Of a stretch of 64,000 nucleotides of DNA, positions 26,499 through 36,163 are shown piece by piece (the stretch's first letter is position 1; every line of letters starts with the position of its first letter). A program made the position numbers and the translations under genes. Source of the DNA: WHUA01 sp963711215 (GTDB taxonomy: Bacteria; Pseudomonadota; Alphaproteobacteria; UBA8366); the NCBI GenBank assembly GCA_963711215.1, contig CAVQDH010000003.1, positions 620,001-684,000 on the forward strand, in the 5' to 3' direction. The notes under the pieces are model-generated. The model saw nothing but the letters and a program-made list of their open reading frames with translations, had not been told where the DNA came from and made no database searches.

Positions 26499-27762
26499 TT
26501 AGCGCCGGCTTTCCAAGAGGCTGGCGGCCGTTTTCGCAGCGTTAAAGCCCGAGCGGACGGCGCCTTCGATGGTCGCCGGCAGCCCGGTATCCGTCCAGTC
26601 GCCGGCCAGGAATAAATTCCGAAACGCGGTGCGCGTCGGCGGGCGCCGCCGCTCCTCGGCCGGGGTCTGGGCGAAGGTCGCGCGCTTCTCCTTGATGACG
26701 CGGCTCGCGGGCACGGAGGCGGGGAGCGCGAGGGCCCGGCTGACGTCGGCCCAGGCGGCCCGGGCGATGGCCTCGGCCTCCTGGTCGACGATGGCGTCGG
26801 CCGCGCTGATGGTGACGGAGACGATCGGCCCGCGCGCGAAGACCCATTCCGCGGTGCCGCCGACGATTCCGAGGATCGCCGGACGGTCTCCGGCGGCGCC
26901 GTCCGGCAGGCGGAAGTGGATGTTGACGATCGGGTGAAACCGTTCCGGGGCCGGGATGGACGGCAGGAGGGCGGCCGCGGAAGGGGCGCTGACGGCGAGC
27001 ACGACGGCGTCATCCGCGCCGATCTCGACCGCCTCGCCGCCGATGTCGAGCCGCTCGACCCGGCCGCCGGCGGTGGCGATCTGCCGCAGGCGGCTGTTGA
27101 AGCGAAGCGCCACGCCGCGCCGGTGAAGGGTCGCGACGGCGGGATCGACGAGGCTCTGCGACAGGCCTTCGCGGGCAAAGCGCGGCCGGCAGGCGGCGCC
27201 GCCGCGGCCGAAGATCTCCACCATCACCGGCCAGAGCAGGCGGGCGCAGGCGTCTTCGGGCGGGGTGTTCAGGATGGCGATGGCGAGCGGCCGCCAGAAG
27301 CGCCGGTACAGGGCCGGGTTGCCGCCGAACAGCTCTTCGACCGTGGCCGCCTTGTCCGCCCAGGCGAGGCGCAGCGCACCGAGATAGTCCCAGGCGCGGC
27401 TGCCCGCGACCCGGCGGCCGGCGGCGAAGATCCACCAGGGCAAGCGCCCGTCGTTGGGACGGATCGACCAGCGCTCGCCCGACTGCAGGTCGACGAAGGG
27501 GATGACGGCTTCGGCGGGCCGCGGGCAGGCTGTCCGCCGCCCCGGTCTCGGCCAGGAACGCCGCGATGCCCGTATTGCCCGCCAGCATCAGGTGGTTGCC
27601 GTTGTCGATGAGGTGGTCGAGCGTCTCGTCGTGGAAGGACCGGCAACGGCCGCCGGCATGGCCCGCGCCGTCGTAGAGCGCGACGGCATGGCCCGCGGCC
27701 GAAAGGCGGAGGGAAGCCGCGAGACCGGCCATCCCGGCACCGACCACATGCACCCGTGCCAT
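26499..27762 (-). pseudogene. hpnE: squalene-forming FAD oxidoreductase HpnE, frameshifted
   Basis: Amine-oxidase-like flavoprotein HpnE, which reduces hydroxysqualene to squalene in the HpnC-HpnD-HpnE route. The N-terminus has the FAD fold RVHVVGAGMAGLAASLRLS and GHAGGRCRSF; the C-terminus has NLFLAGDWTDTGLPATIEGA, the usual desaturase-family end. One extra base at about 27517 shifts the frame near residue 82, after which the protein continues with AEAVIPFVDLQSGERWSI. The ATG 27762 is five bases after the hpnD stop. As the only squalene-forming route in the window depends on it, a sequencing error is more likely than real loss. Confidence 0.85.
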
Positions 27763-27767
27763 GACGC

Positions 27768-28709
27768 CTAGAACAGCCCGTAGCGGAGCGCGATCCAGAT
27801 CTTGGCGGCCTTCGACAGCTTCGCCGGCGCGTCGAGACGCCGCCAGCCGCGGCGGATGAGCAGCTCCAGCACCCGGCGGTAGACATGCATCATGACCACC
27901 GCCGGCCGGATCTTGCGCCGGTCGCAGCGGTGCATGGCGGCGATCGCCTCGTCGAAGCGCTGCCGCGCCAGCGCCGCCAGGTCGTCGCAAACGCCCGGCA
28001 GCGCCGGATGCGCGAGGACGGCCATCGGCTCGCGCGCGGCGATGCCGTGCCTGGCGAGCAGCTCGTCCGGCAGATAGAGGCGGCCGCGCTCGGCGTCCTC
28101 CTTCAGATCGCGCAGGATGTTGGTGAGCTGGAGCGCCTGGCCGAGCGCCCAGGCCAGCTGCGTGCCGGCGTCGCCCGGCTCGCCGAAGACGCGGATCGAC
28201 AGCATGCCGACCGCGCCGGCGACCCGCTCGCAATAGAGCGTGAGCGTGGCCATGGACGGGCCGTCGAAGATCTCGCTGGCGTCCATCTCCATGCCGTCGA
28301 TCAGGGCGACGAAGTCTTCCTTCTGCAGCGCATAGCGCGCGACCGGGCCGAGCAGGGCGCGCGCGGTCGGCTTCCGGGGATGACCCTCATAGAGCCGGTC
28401 GATCTCGAGACGCCAGTCGGCAAGCGCCGCCGCCCGCGCGTCGGGTGGCATGGGATCGTCGGCGATGTCGTCGATCTCGCGGCAGAAGGCATAGATCGCG
28501 AACATCGCGTCGCGCCGCTCCTTCGGCAGCGTGCGCATGGCGCCGTAGAAGGACGAGCCGGCGCCTCTGACCACGGACAGCACATGCGCTTCGTCCGCGG
28601 CGCTGGCCACGGACGGCGGCGGTGCTTTTTCCGCGTCCTGTTCCACCTGCTGGGAGAGCCCGCGCTGACCGGATCCGATCGGGTGCTGCGTCCCGTGCAA
28701 CGCGCTCAC
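27768..28709 (-). CDS. hpnD: presqualene diphosphate synthase HpnD
   Basis: Trans-isoprenyl diphosphate synthase of the squalene/phytoene synthase family that condenses two farnesyl diphosphates to presqualene diphosphate. The two Asp-rich motifs are present: REIDDIADD and LRDLKEDAERGRLYLPDE. RERRDAMFAIYAFCREID-like family spacing is normal. GTG 28709 begins one base after the dxs stop; the first 35 or so residues are a variable extension rich in Gln and Pro, so a shorter start inside is possible. It is in the operon dxs-hpnD-hpnE-shc-hpnG. Confidence 0.92.
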   Translation of the reverse strand: MSALHGTQHPIGSGQRGLSQQVEQDAEKAPPPSVASAADEAHVLSVVRGAGSSFYGAMRTLPKERRDAMFAIYAFCREIDDIADDPMPPDARAAALADWRLEIDRLYEGHPRKPTARALLGPVARYALQKEDFVALIDGMEMDASEIFDGPSMATLTLYCERVAGAVGMLSIRVFGEPGDAGTQLAWALGQALQLTNILRDLKEDAERGRLYLPDELLARHGIAAREPMAVLAHPALPGVCDDLAALARQRFDEAIAAMHRCDRRKIRPAVVMMHVYRRVLELLIRRGWRRLDAPAKLSKAAKIWIALRYGLF

Positions 28710-28710
28710 G

Positions 28711-30627
28711 TCACGCCCGGGCCGGCTGTTCCAGTGTCGGTTGGCCCAGGGCGCAAAGGGCGGTTTCCGCGATCTGGCGCGCGTTCAGGCCGGCCTCGGT
28801 GTACATGTCGTACGGCTTTGCCTGATCCAGGAACCGGTCGGGGAAGAATATCGGCCGCACTTTGAGTCCGTCGACGATCATGTCGTTGCGCACCAGGTGA
28901 TCGAGCACCGCCGTCGCGAAGCCGCCGATCGAGCCTTCCTCGAGCGTGATCAGCACTTCGTGCTCGCGGGCGAGCCGTTCCACCAGGTCGATATCCAGCG
29001 GCTTGGCGAAGCGGGCGTCCGCGACCGTCGTCGACAGTCCCTTCGCGGCCAGCTCGTCGGCGGCCTTGAGCGCCTCGACGAGGCGGCCGCCGAGATTGAG
29101 GATCGCCACCTTCGTCCCTTCGCGCAGGATGCGGCCCTTGCCGATCTCCAGCGGCGTGCCGTGTTCCGGCATGTCGACGCCGACCGAATCGCCGCGCGGA
29201 TAGCGGAAGGCGATCGGGCCTTCGTCATAGGCCGCCGCCGTGGCGATCATGTGGCGCAGCTCCGCCTCGTCGCCGCAGGCCATGACGACGAAGCCCGGCA
29301 GGCAGCTGAGATAGGTGACGTCGAAGGAGCCCGCATGGGTGGCGCCATCGGCGCCGACCAGGCCCGCGCGGTCGATGGCCAGGCGGACGGGCAGCTTCTG
29401 GATCGCCACGTCATGCACCACCTGGTCGTAGGCGCGCTGCAGGAAGGTCGAGTAGATCGCGGCGAAGGGCTTGAGGCCCTCGGCGGCGAGGCCCGCGGCG
29501 AAGGTCACCGCATGCTGCTCGGCGAGACCGACGTCGAAGGTGCGGTCCGGGAACTCCTTGCCGAAGATGTCGAGCCCGGTGCCGTCCGGCATCGCGGCGG
29601 TGATGGCGACGATCTTGTCGTCGCGCCGCGCCTCGTCGATCAGCGACTGGGCGAACACCTTGGTGTAGGAGGGCGCGTTCGACTTGCCCTTGTCCTGCGC
29701 GCCGGTCACCACGTTGAAGGTGGCGACGCCGTGATACTTGTCGGCCGATTTCTCGGCGGGGGCGTAGCCCTTGCCCTTGACGGTGACCGCGTGCAGCAGC
29801 ACCGGCCCGGGCAGGTCGGTGTCGCGCAGGTTCTTCAGCACCGGGATGAGCTGGTCCATGTTGTGGCCATCGACCGGGCCGACATAATAGAAGCCGAGCT
29901 CCTCGAAGAGCGTGCCGCCGGTGATCAGGCCGCGGGCGTATTCCTCGGCGCGCTTCGCCGCCACTTCGATCGGATGCGGCAGGCGCTCCGCGATCTCCTG
30001 GCCGAGCCGGCGCAGCTTGCGGTATTCCTTCGACGACAGCAGGCGGGTGAGATAGTTGCTCATCGCGCCGACCGGCGGGGCGATCGACATCTCGTTGTCG
30101 TTCAGGATGACGATCAGCCGGTTGCCGAGCCAGCCGGCATTGTTCATCGCCTCATAGGCGAGGCCGGCGGTCATCGCGCCGTCGCCGATGACGCAGATCA
30201 CCTCGTTCTTCTTGCCCTTGAGGTCGCGGCCGACGGCGAAGCCGAGCCCTGCCGCGATCGAGGTCGAGGAATGCGCGGCGCCAAACGGATCGTATTCGCT
30301 TTCCGCGCGTTTGGTGAAGCCGCTGAGACCGTCCTTCATGCGCAGCGTGCGGATGCGGTCGCGGCGGCCGGTCAGGATCTTGTGCGGATAGCATTGGTGG
30401 CCGACGTCCCAGATGACGATGTCATCCGGCGTGTTGAAGACGTAGTGGATGGCGGTGGTCAGCTCGACCACGCCGAGTCCGGCGCCGAGATGGCCGCCGG
30501 TGACGGAGACGGCATCGATGGTTTCGGCGCGCAGCTCGTCGGCAATCTGACGGAGGTCGGTCTCGGGAAATTTTCGTAGGTCCGCCGGCGTGCGGATCTG
30601 GTCCAACAACGGTGTCTTCGATGCCAC
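28711..30627 (-). CDS. dxs: 1-deoxy-D-xylulose-5-phosphate synthase
   Basis: First and flux-setting enzyme of the MEP pathway: thiamine-diphosphate-dependent condensation of pyruvate and glyceraldehyde 3-phosphate. Length is 638 residues. Motifs are GHLGAGLGVVELTTA, the ThDP-binding VIGDGAMTAGLAYEAMNNAG, the transketolase block RLAIDRAGLVGADGATHAG and the C-terminal LEEGSIGGFATAVLDHL. GTG 30627 is chosen since a strong AAGGAGG lies five bases upstream. It leads the hopanoid operon on the minus strand, one base from hpnD, so squalene synthesis is co-expressed with its precursor supply. Confidence 0.96.
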   Translation of the reverse strand: MASKTPLLDQIRTPADLRKFPETDLRQIADELRAETIDAVSVTGGHLGAGLGVVELTTAIHYVFNTPDDIVIWDVGHQCYPHKILTGRRDRIRTLRMKDGLSGFTKRAESEYDPFGAAHSSTSIAAGLGFAVGRDLKGKKNEVICVIGDGAMTAGLAYEAMNNAGWLGNRLIVILNDNEMSIAPPVGAMSNYLTRLLSSKEYRKLRRLGQEIAERLPHPIEVAAKRAEEYARGLITGGTLFEELGFYYVGPVDGHNMDQLIPVLKNLRDTDLPGPVLLHAVTVKGKGYAPAEKSADKYHGVATFNVVTGAQDKGKSNAPSYTKVFAQSLIDEARRDDKIVAITAAMPDGTGLDIFGKEFPDRTFDVGLAEQHAVTFAAGLAAEGLKPFAAIYSTFLQRAYDQVVHDVAIQKLPVRLAIDRAGLVGADGATHAGSFDVTYLSCLPGFVVMACGDEAELRHMIATAAAYDEGPIAFRYPRGDSVGVDMPEHGTPLEIGKGRILREGTKVAILNLGGRLVEALKAADELAAKGLSTTVADARFAKPLDIDLVERLAREHEVLITLEEGSIGGFATAVLDHLVRNDMIVDGLKVRPIFFPDRFLDQAKPYDMYTEAGLNARQIAETALCALGQPTLEQPARA

Positions 30628-30894
30628 TCGAACCTCCTTCACCACACGCCCCGCTGGTATGAGCGAGCGTCTATTCGTTCAAATCTAGTCCGCCTAATGA
30701 CGATATAAGCGCCTCAGCGCGACCTTCCACACTGCGGCGGCCGGGATGTGCTCACACCACCTCAGCGTCTAACCTACACCATTTTTTTCGCGGAAATCAC
30801 CGGCCCGTAACAAAAATCTTCCGGCCTGTTGCGCTCGCGCCACCCTGGTAGCACCGGATTATGGCGGAAATCGGGCAGGGGCAGGCGGCCCATT

Positions 30895-31662
30895 CTAGAC
30901 CCGGAAGCGGTATTCCTTGGCCGGGTCACGCTCGATATCCGGCGGGAAGCTCTTACGTTTATCGGCATAGTACTGCACCCGGTGGTCGCCGTCCGACTTG
31001 CGATTATAGGTTACGTAGAGCACGCGGCGCTTCTTATCGGACAGGTTGGGGCCAGAGCCATGCGGCGCGTAGGAATTGAAAAATACCACGTCGCCGGGCT
31101 TGGTGGGGTAGGGGACGGGGTTCATCGCCGCCGCCTGCTCGTCGGTGATCGGCTGCCATTCCTCGGCCACCAGGCCCTTGTCATGGTAGCCCGCGACCAG
31201 CTCCAGGCAGCCGTTCTCCAGCGTCGCCTCGTCGATCGACACCAGCGCCGTGATGAAGAAATCCGTGTAGGTGCCCCAGCCGGCCTGCTGGTCCTGGTGC
31301 GGCTTGAAGCCGTCGCCGCCCGGCATTTTGAAATTGATCTTGTCCTTGAACAGGACCGCGTCCTCGCCAAGCAGCTCGGAGACCGCGCCGCGCAGCGTCG
31401 CGCCGTCGAACAGCGCGCGGAAGCCGTCATGGTAGGGGTAGAAGTTTTCCAGCCGGTTGAGCAGCCGGTCGCTGCCGTTTTTCAGGCTTTTCTCGAAATA
31501 CATCATGAACTTGCCCGGGGTCTCCGGGTAGCTCTCGACCTCGCCGGTCCAGCGCGCCAGGTCCTTCATCTCGGCCGCGCCGAACATGCCGCGGACGACG
31601 ACGAAGCCGTCGCGCTTGAAGTCGGCGATCTGCTGATCGGTAAGCTGGCGTTGGCCTGTCAC
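30895..31662 (-). CDS. phytanoyl-CoA dioxygenase (PhyH) family protein
   Basis: Fe(II)/2-oxoglutarate oxygenase of the PhyH family, about 255 residues. The facial-triad HxD is in KPHQDQQAGWGTYTDFF, with the distal His in NSYAPHGSGPNLSDKKRRVL and the 2-oxoglutarate-binding Arg following it. Family members hydroxylate lipids and many small molecules. GTG 31662 is preferred for a GAGG eight bases upstream; GTG 31671 is an alternative. It lies between dxs and hpnC, so a lipid or hopanoid substrate is tempting but unproven; homologues also act on ectoine or unrelated acids. Confidence 0.82.
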   Translation of the reverse strand: MTGQRQLTDQQIADFKRDGFVVVRGMFGAAEMKDLARWTGEVESYPETPGKFMMYFEKSLKNGSDRLLNRLENFYPYHDGFRALFDGATLRGAVSELLGEDAVLFKDKINFKMPGGDGFKPHQDQQAGWGTYTDFFITALVSIDEATLENGCLELVAGYHDKGLVAEEWQPITDEQAAAMNPVPYPTKPGDVVFFNSYAPHGSGPNLSDKKRRVLYVTYNRKSDGDHRVQYYADKRKSFPPDIERDPAKEYRFRV

Positions 31663-31924
31663 GATGCGCACCTCGGTTGAGCCTTCGTTCCGCGCCGCGC
31701 ACCTTGCCTCCGCCGCCGCCCGGAAACAAGGATAAGATGGTCGCAGAGGGCGGCAAGGCAAGCGCCCCGGTTGCGGCGGCGGGCGCCGCGCAATCGGCGT
31801 TTGCGGCCGGCGGGGTCAGTCGGCGGGCTTTCGAACGATGTGCGCTGGCTAACGCGGGCAAGTCGGGTTATGACGTGATATTCCGGGGGCCGAATGCAAT
31901 CTCGCAGCGATGGGAGCAGGGGTG

Positions 31925-32410
31925 ATGGCGAACGAAGCGGACGAGATACGGGTCAGACCGGCGACGGCGGGCGACGCTGGCGCATTGGCCGAATTCCTGA
32001 TTACGATCGAGTGGTTCAAGAACCTGCCCGCCGATCCCGCCGCGCGCGTGCGGCACGTCGCGGCGAACCTTTCGCGGCTGATTGACAACGCGGGCCACGA
32101 CCTCCTGGTCGCGGAGATCGGCGACGGCGTGATCGTCGGCTATCTCAACATGCACCGCCAGCCCTGCCTCAACTTCGCGACGCCGGAAGGCTTCATCTCC
32201 GAGCTGTTCATCCATCCCGGCCATCGCGGCAAGGGCATCGGCGGCGAGCTGCTCATGCGCGCCGAAAAGCTCGCCCAGGATCGCGGCTGGTGGCGGCTGC
32301 ATCTGGTGAATCACCGCGAGCGCGACTCCTATCGCCGCAAGTTCTACGAATCCCGCGGCTGGACCGAGCGCGCGGCGATGGCCGACTTCATCCTGAACCT
32401 GCAGGATTAG
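31925..32410 (+). CDS. GNAT family N-acetyltransferase
   Basis: Acetyl-CoA-dependent N-acetyltransferase of 161 residues. The acetyl-CoA pyrophosphate loop is in ELFIHPGHRGKGIGGELLMR (about residues 96-115), and the C-terminal RRKFYESRGWTER is the usual strand-helix. ATG 31925 follows AGGGG. Substrate unknown. It is divergent from the PhyH gene and convergent with hpnC, with a REP element at its end. Confidence 0.85.
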   Translation: MANEADEIRVRPATAGDAGALAEFLITIEWFKNLPADPAARVRHVAANLSRLIDNAGHDLLVAEIGDGVIVGYLNMHRQPCLNFATPEGFISELFIHPGHRGKGIGGELLMRAEKLAQDRGWWRLHLVNHRERDSYRRKFYESRGWTERAAMADFILNLQD

Positions 32411-32430
32411 CGGCGGCTCGAAAAAATGGC

Positions 32431-32462
32431 CGTCATTCGCCGATTTAATCGGCGAATCCATG
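32431..32462. repeat. single REP element
   Basis: A lone palindromic unit of the same family as the paired units elsewhere: CGTCA, stem TTCGCCGA, TTTAAT, stem CGGCGAA, TCCATG. Bases of both stem arms differ from other copies in a compensatory way, so the fold is kept. It lies between convergent genes. Confidence 0.7.
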
Positions 32463-32581
32463 GCAGGGCACAAGACGCGCTTTCGTCTCATCCCCGTCAT
32501 GCTGAGCCCGTTGGAAACGGTGTGCCGCGGCTAACCCGGTCAAGCCAGGTTAAGACGACTTTGTGTATTGCGGCGGCGCCC

Positions 32582-33430
32582 CTACAAGCAATACCGCAGC
32601 GCGCCCTTCACGCAGCACCACAGGAATTGCGGCTTCGACAGCTCGACGCGCTCGGCCAAGGGGTCGCGGCGGCGCAGCTCGGCGCTGAGGCGGGCGGCGA
32701 TGGTGACGATGGCGCCGCTTTCCATGGCGAGATGGCGGCTCTTGAGCCGGCCGGGCAGGGTGCGGGCGTGCAGGATCAGCGCGTCGGTCGCGTCCAGGCA
32801 TTTGTCGACGACGCGGCGGAGGCCGGGCGAGAGCGCCGGCGCGTCGAGCGCCTCCACCGTGACGCCCTCCGCCGCCATCCAGTCCTGCGGCAGGTAGACC
32901 CGGTTCAGCGCCTTATAATCGTCGCCGCAGTCCTGCAGGTGGTTCAGCACCTGCAGCGCGTTGCAGAGCGCGTCATTCGCGGGATAGCCCTCGCGCGATT
33001 CGCCGTGCAGGTCGAGCAGGTAGCGGCCGACCGGCGCGGCCGAGCGGTCGCAATAGTCGATCAGGTCGTCCCAGTCGTCGTAGCGCAGCTTCACCGCGTC
33101 CTGCTTGAAGGCGGAGATCAGGTCGCGGCAATGCTCCACCGGCACGTGGGTCGCGTTCAGGCTCTCGCGGATGCGGTGCGCCTTTTCGTAGGCCGGGTCG
33201 TCGGTCTCGCCGAGCAGCGCCCTGTCGAAGCCGTCGAGCCGGCGGACCTTCTCCTCCGGCGCCAGGTCGGGGTTGTCCGCCACGTCGTCGATCGCCCGCG
33301 CATAGGCGTAGAAGACGGCGACGTGCGGCCGCAGCCGCCGCGGCAGCAGCATCGAGCCGACCGGGAAGTTCTCGTCGCCGGCGCCCTTGCCGGACGGCGT
33401 TTCCGCGGTTTTCAGGGACATGTCGGTCAT
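32582..33430 (-). CDS. hpnC: hydroxysqualene synthase HpnC
   Basis: Squalene/phytoene synthase-family enzyme HpnC that converts presqualene diphosphate to hydroxysqualene. The first Asp-rich motif is ARAIDDVADNP and the second LNHLQDCGDDYKALNRVYLP; GDENFPVGSMLLPRRLRPHV is a typical N-terminus. Length is 282 residues from ATG 33430 (ATG 33421 is also possible). It is separated from hpnD by dxs, PhyH and GNAT genes, whereas hpnC and hpnD are adjacent in many hopanoid operons; it probably has its own promoter. Confidence 0.9.
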   Translation of the reverse strand: MTDMSLKTAETPSGKGAGDENFPVGSMLLPRRLRPHVAVFYAYARAIDDVADNPDLAPEEKVRRLDGFDRALLGETDDPAYEKAHRIRESLNATHVPVEHCRDLISAFKQDAVKLRYDDWDDLIDYCDRSAAPVGRYLLDLHGESREGYPANDALCNALQVLNHLQDCGDDYKALNRVYLPQDWMAAEGVTVEALDAPALSPGLRRVVDKCLDATDALILHARTLPGRLKSRHLAMESGAIVTIAARLSAELRRRDPLAERVELSKPQFLWCCVKGALRYCL

Positions 33431-33579
33431 CGAAATTCTACAAAATCTACATCGCTGCCATCTGTGCCACAGCCGGTCGGCGATTGCCAGCGACGCCACC
33501 CTGACGGCGTGGATCGGGTTTGAACAATCCGTGCTATTGCTTGTCTTCCGTCACGCGTATGGCGGCCATGGGAGGGTGC

Positions 33580-33990
33580 ATGACGATCGCTGAGTGGTGC
33601 CTGCTGGGCGCTGTCTTGCTCTATCTGCTCACGGTGGTGCCCGCGAAGGCGCTGGGCTATCGCCAATACGACAATTCACGGCCCCGGGATCCGGACTTCT
33701 ATAAGGATCCGATGCGCGCGCGGGCACTCGGCGCGCACCTGAATGGCATCGAGGCCTTTCCCTTCTTTGCCGCTGCGGTACTTCTCGCTGAGTTCCGGGC
33801 ATGTCCGCAGGCCTTGATAGACTGGCTCGCGGTTCTCTTTTTGGGCCTGCGTGTGGCGTTTGTCGTGGCCTATGTGGCGGACCGACCGACGCTGCGAACC
33901 ATTCTTTGGAGTGTCGCCTTTCTAGCCAACCTGACGATATTCCTGTTGCCGGCAATCGGTTGGGCCTTTCCGGGCGCGTCGCCGTCCTAG
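33580..33990 (+). CDS. MAPEG family membrane protein
   Basis: Inner-membrane protein of 136 residues with four hydrophobic segments (about 5-22, 56-75, 78-98 and 104-125) and the MAPEG-like loop RALGAHLNGIEAFPFFAAAV. MAPEG proteins include glutathione-dependent enzymes, but bacterial short forms such as this are uncharacterised. GGGAGGG immediately precedes ATG 33580. It lies alone between hpnC and ispG. Confidence 0.82.
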   Translation: MTIAEWCLLGAVLLYLLTVVPAKALGYRQYDNSRPRDPDFYKDPMRARALGAHLNGIEAFPFFAAAVLLAEFRACPQALIDWLAVLFLGLRVAFVVAYVADRPTLRTILWSVAFLANLTIFLLPAIGWAFPGASPS

Positions 33991-34109
33991 AGGCGCGTGT
34001 CACGAAATCTTCGCTTTACAGCCCGATTACAGGTACGCTACGCCAGCCTTGATCCCGGCAGATAACCGCGTATTTTACTCCGGAATTCAACGTCCGAGGC
34101 CGCCCGCCG

Positions 34110-35345
34110 ATGTCCAGCAGCAAAGCCCCCGCCGCCCGCCGCGAAAGCGTCAAGGTCATGATCCGGCACGTGCCGGTCGGCGGCGGCGCGCCCGTCATGG
34201 TGCAGTCGATGACCAACACCGACACCGCCGACGCCCAGGGCACGACCGAGCAGATCTACGCGCTCGCCAACGCCGGCTCCGAGGTCGTGCGCGTCACCGT
34301 CGACCGCGACGAGGCCGCCAAGGCGGTGCCGAAGATCCGCGAGCTGCTCGACAGGCGCGGCTGCAACGTGCCGATCGTCGGCGACTTCCACTACATCGGG
34401 CACAAGCTGCTGACCGAGAACCCGGCCTGCGCCGAGGCGCTCGACAAGTACCGCATCAACCCGGGCAATGTCGGCTTCCGCGAGAAGCGCGACGTGCAGT
34501 TCTCGACCATGATCGAGATGGCGATGAAGTACCGGAAGCCGGTGCGCATCGGCGTCAACTGGGGCAGCCTCGACCAGGAGCTGCTCGCCTCGATGATGGA
34601 TGCGAACGCCAAGTCGAACGACCCGAAGGAAGCGTCCGAGGTGCTGGAGGAGGCGCTGGTGCAGTCCGCGCTGTCGAGCGCCCAGCGCGCGGAAGCGCTC
34701 GGCCTCGGCCGCGACCAGATCATCCTGTCCTGCAAGGTCAGCGAAGTGCAGGCGATGGTTTCGGCCTATCAGAACCTGGCGGCGCGCTGCGACTATGCGC
34801 TGCATCTCGGCCTGACCGAGGCGGGCATGGGCTCCAAGGGCATCGTCGCCTCGACCGCCGCGCTCGCCATCCTGCTGCAGCAGGGCATCGGCGACACGAT
34901 CCGCGTCTCGCTCACGCCCGAGCCCGGCGGCGACCGCACCAAGGAGGTGGTCGTCGCGCAGGAAGTGCTGCAGACCATGGGCATCCGCTCCTTCACCCCG
35001 CTGGTCACGGCCTGCCCCGGCTGCGGGCGGACGACGAGCACGGTGTTCCAGCACCTGGCCGAGAAGATCCAGGGCTATCTCCGCAACCAGATGCCGGAAT
35101 GGCGCAAGAAATACGTCGGCGTCGAGCAATTGAACGTCGCGGTCATGGGCTGCATCGTCAACGGCCCGGGCGAGAGCAAGCACGCCGACATCGGCATCAG
35201 CCTGCCCGGCACCGGCGAGACGCCGGCCGCGCCCGTCTTCATCGACGGCGAGAAGAAGATGACCTTACGCGGCGAAGGCATCGCCGAAGAGTTCCAGAAG
35301 ATCGTCGAGACCTACGTCCAGTCGAAATACGAGCCCCGCGTCTGA
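34110..35345 (+). CDS. ispG: 4-hydroxy-3-methylbut-2-en-1-yl diphosphate synthase IspG
   Basis: Sixth step of the MEP pathway, a [4Fe-4S] enzyme converting MEcPP to HMBPP. N-terminal GGGAPVMVQSMTNTDT and VRVTVDRDEAAKAVPKI, mid-protein KPVRIGVNWGSLD, and the C-terminal cluster ligands in VTACPGCGRTTST and VMGCIVNGPGESKHADIG are all present. Length 411 residues matches the alphaproteobacterial short form. With dxs and ispH in the same region, three of the MEP enzymes are linked to the hopanoid genes. Confidence 0.96.
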   Translation: MSSSKAPAARRESVKVMIRHVPVGGGAPVMVQSMTNTDTADAQGTTEQIYALANAGSEVVRVTVDRDEAAKAVPKIRELLDRRGCNVPIVGDFHYIGHKLLTENPACAEALDKYRINPGNVGFREKRDVQFSTMIEMAMKYRKPVRIGVNWGSLDQELLASMMDANAKSNDPKEASEVLEEALVQSALSSAQRAEALGLGRDQIILSCKVSEVQAMVSAYQNLAARCDYALHLGLTEAGMGSKGIVASTAALAILLQQGIGDTIRVSLTPEPGGDRTKEVVVAQEVLQTMGIRSFTPLVTACPGCGRTTSTVFQHLAEKIQGYLRNQMPEWRKKYVGVEQLNVAVMGCIVNGPGESKHADIGISLPGTGETPAAPVFIDGEKKMTLRGEGIAEEFQKIVETYVQSKYEPRV

Positions 35346-35390
35346 TCCCGCTTGAAGCGTTCGCGGCGCCCGTGCGTTACACTGTCGGGC

Positions 35391-36137
35391 ATGTCGAAGC
35401 ACTGGATCGGGACATCGGGGTGGAGCTATGACGGCTGGCGCGGGCCGTTCTATCCGCGCACGCTGCGGCGGACGGACTGGCTCGCGCATTACGCCGAGCG
35501 CTTCAAATCCGTCGAGATCAACGCCAGCTTCTATCGCCTGCCGAAAACCTCGGTGCTCGAAGGCTGGGCGGCGCATACGCCGGCGGATTTCCTGTTCGCG
35601 GTCAAGGCATGGCGGGCGATCACCCATTACCGGCGGCTGGCGGGCTGCACGGATCATCTCCGCGTGTTCTACGAGCGGCTGGCCGCGCTCGGGCGCAAGG
35701 CCGGGCCGGTGCTCTTCCAGATGCCGCCGCGTTTCGGCGTCGACCTGCCGCGCCTCGCCGCGTTCCTGGCGGCGCTGCCGCCGGGCCGGCGGCACGCCTT
35801 CGAGTTCCGCGACCCGAGCTGGCACAGCGACGCGGTCTATGCGCTGCTCGCCCGCCACAACGCGGCCTTCTGCGTCTACGAGCTGGGCAAGGCGCGCGCG
35901 CCGCGTGTCGTGACCGCCGACTTCGTATACGTCCGCCTTCATGGCCGCCGGGCGCGCTACCGCGGCACCTACAGCACGGCGGCGCTGCGCGGCTGGGCCG
36001 GCTGGCTGGCGCGCGCGAAGGCGGACGGGCGGGACGCTTACGTCTATTTCGACAACACGGATGAAAAGGACCACGCGCTTCGCAACGCCGAGGCGCTGGA
36101 TGCGATGCTGGCGGAGGGGGTGAGCGGTTCTAACTGA
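35391..36137 (+). CDS. DUF72 domain protein
   Basis: DUF72-family protein of 248 residues, a TIM-barrel-like fold of unknown function. Hallmarks are IGTSGWSYDGWRGPFYP at the N-terminus, FKSVEINASFYRLPK, FAVKAWRAITH and FEFRDPSWH. It begins at ATG 35391, 45 bases after ispG. No pathway context helps. It is followed by a BIME-like repeat pair. Confidence 0.87.
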   Translation: MSKHWIGTSGWSYDGWRGPFYPRTLRRTDWLAHYAERFKSVEINASFYRLPKTSVLEGWAAHTPADFLFAVKAWRAITHYRRLAGCTDHLRVFYERLAALGRKAGPVLFQMPPRFGVDLPRLAAFLAALPPGRRHAFEFRDPSWHSDAVYALLARHNAAFCVYELGKARAPRVVTADFVYVRLHGRRARYRGTYSTAALRGWAGWLARAKADGRDAYVYFDNTDEKDHALRNAEALDAMLAEGVSGSN

Positions 36138-36163
36138 CGGCGTTTCGCGCTGGCCGGAAGAGT

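Noticed and set aside
28741..30579. A 612-codon open frame on the plus strand
   Set aside because: Antisense to dxs, which has all family motifs.
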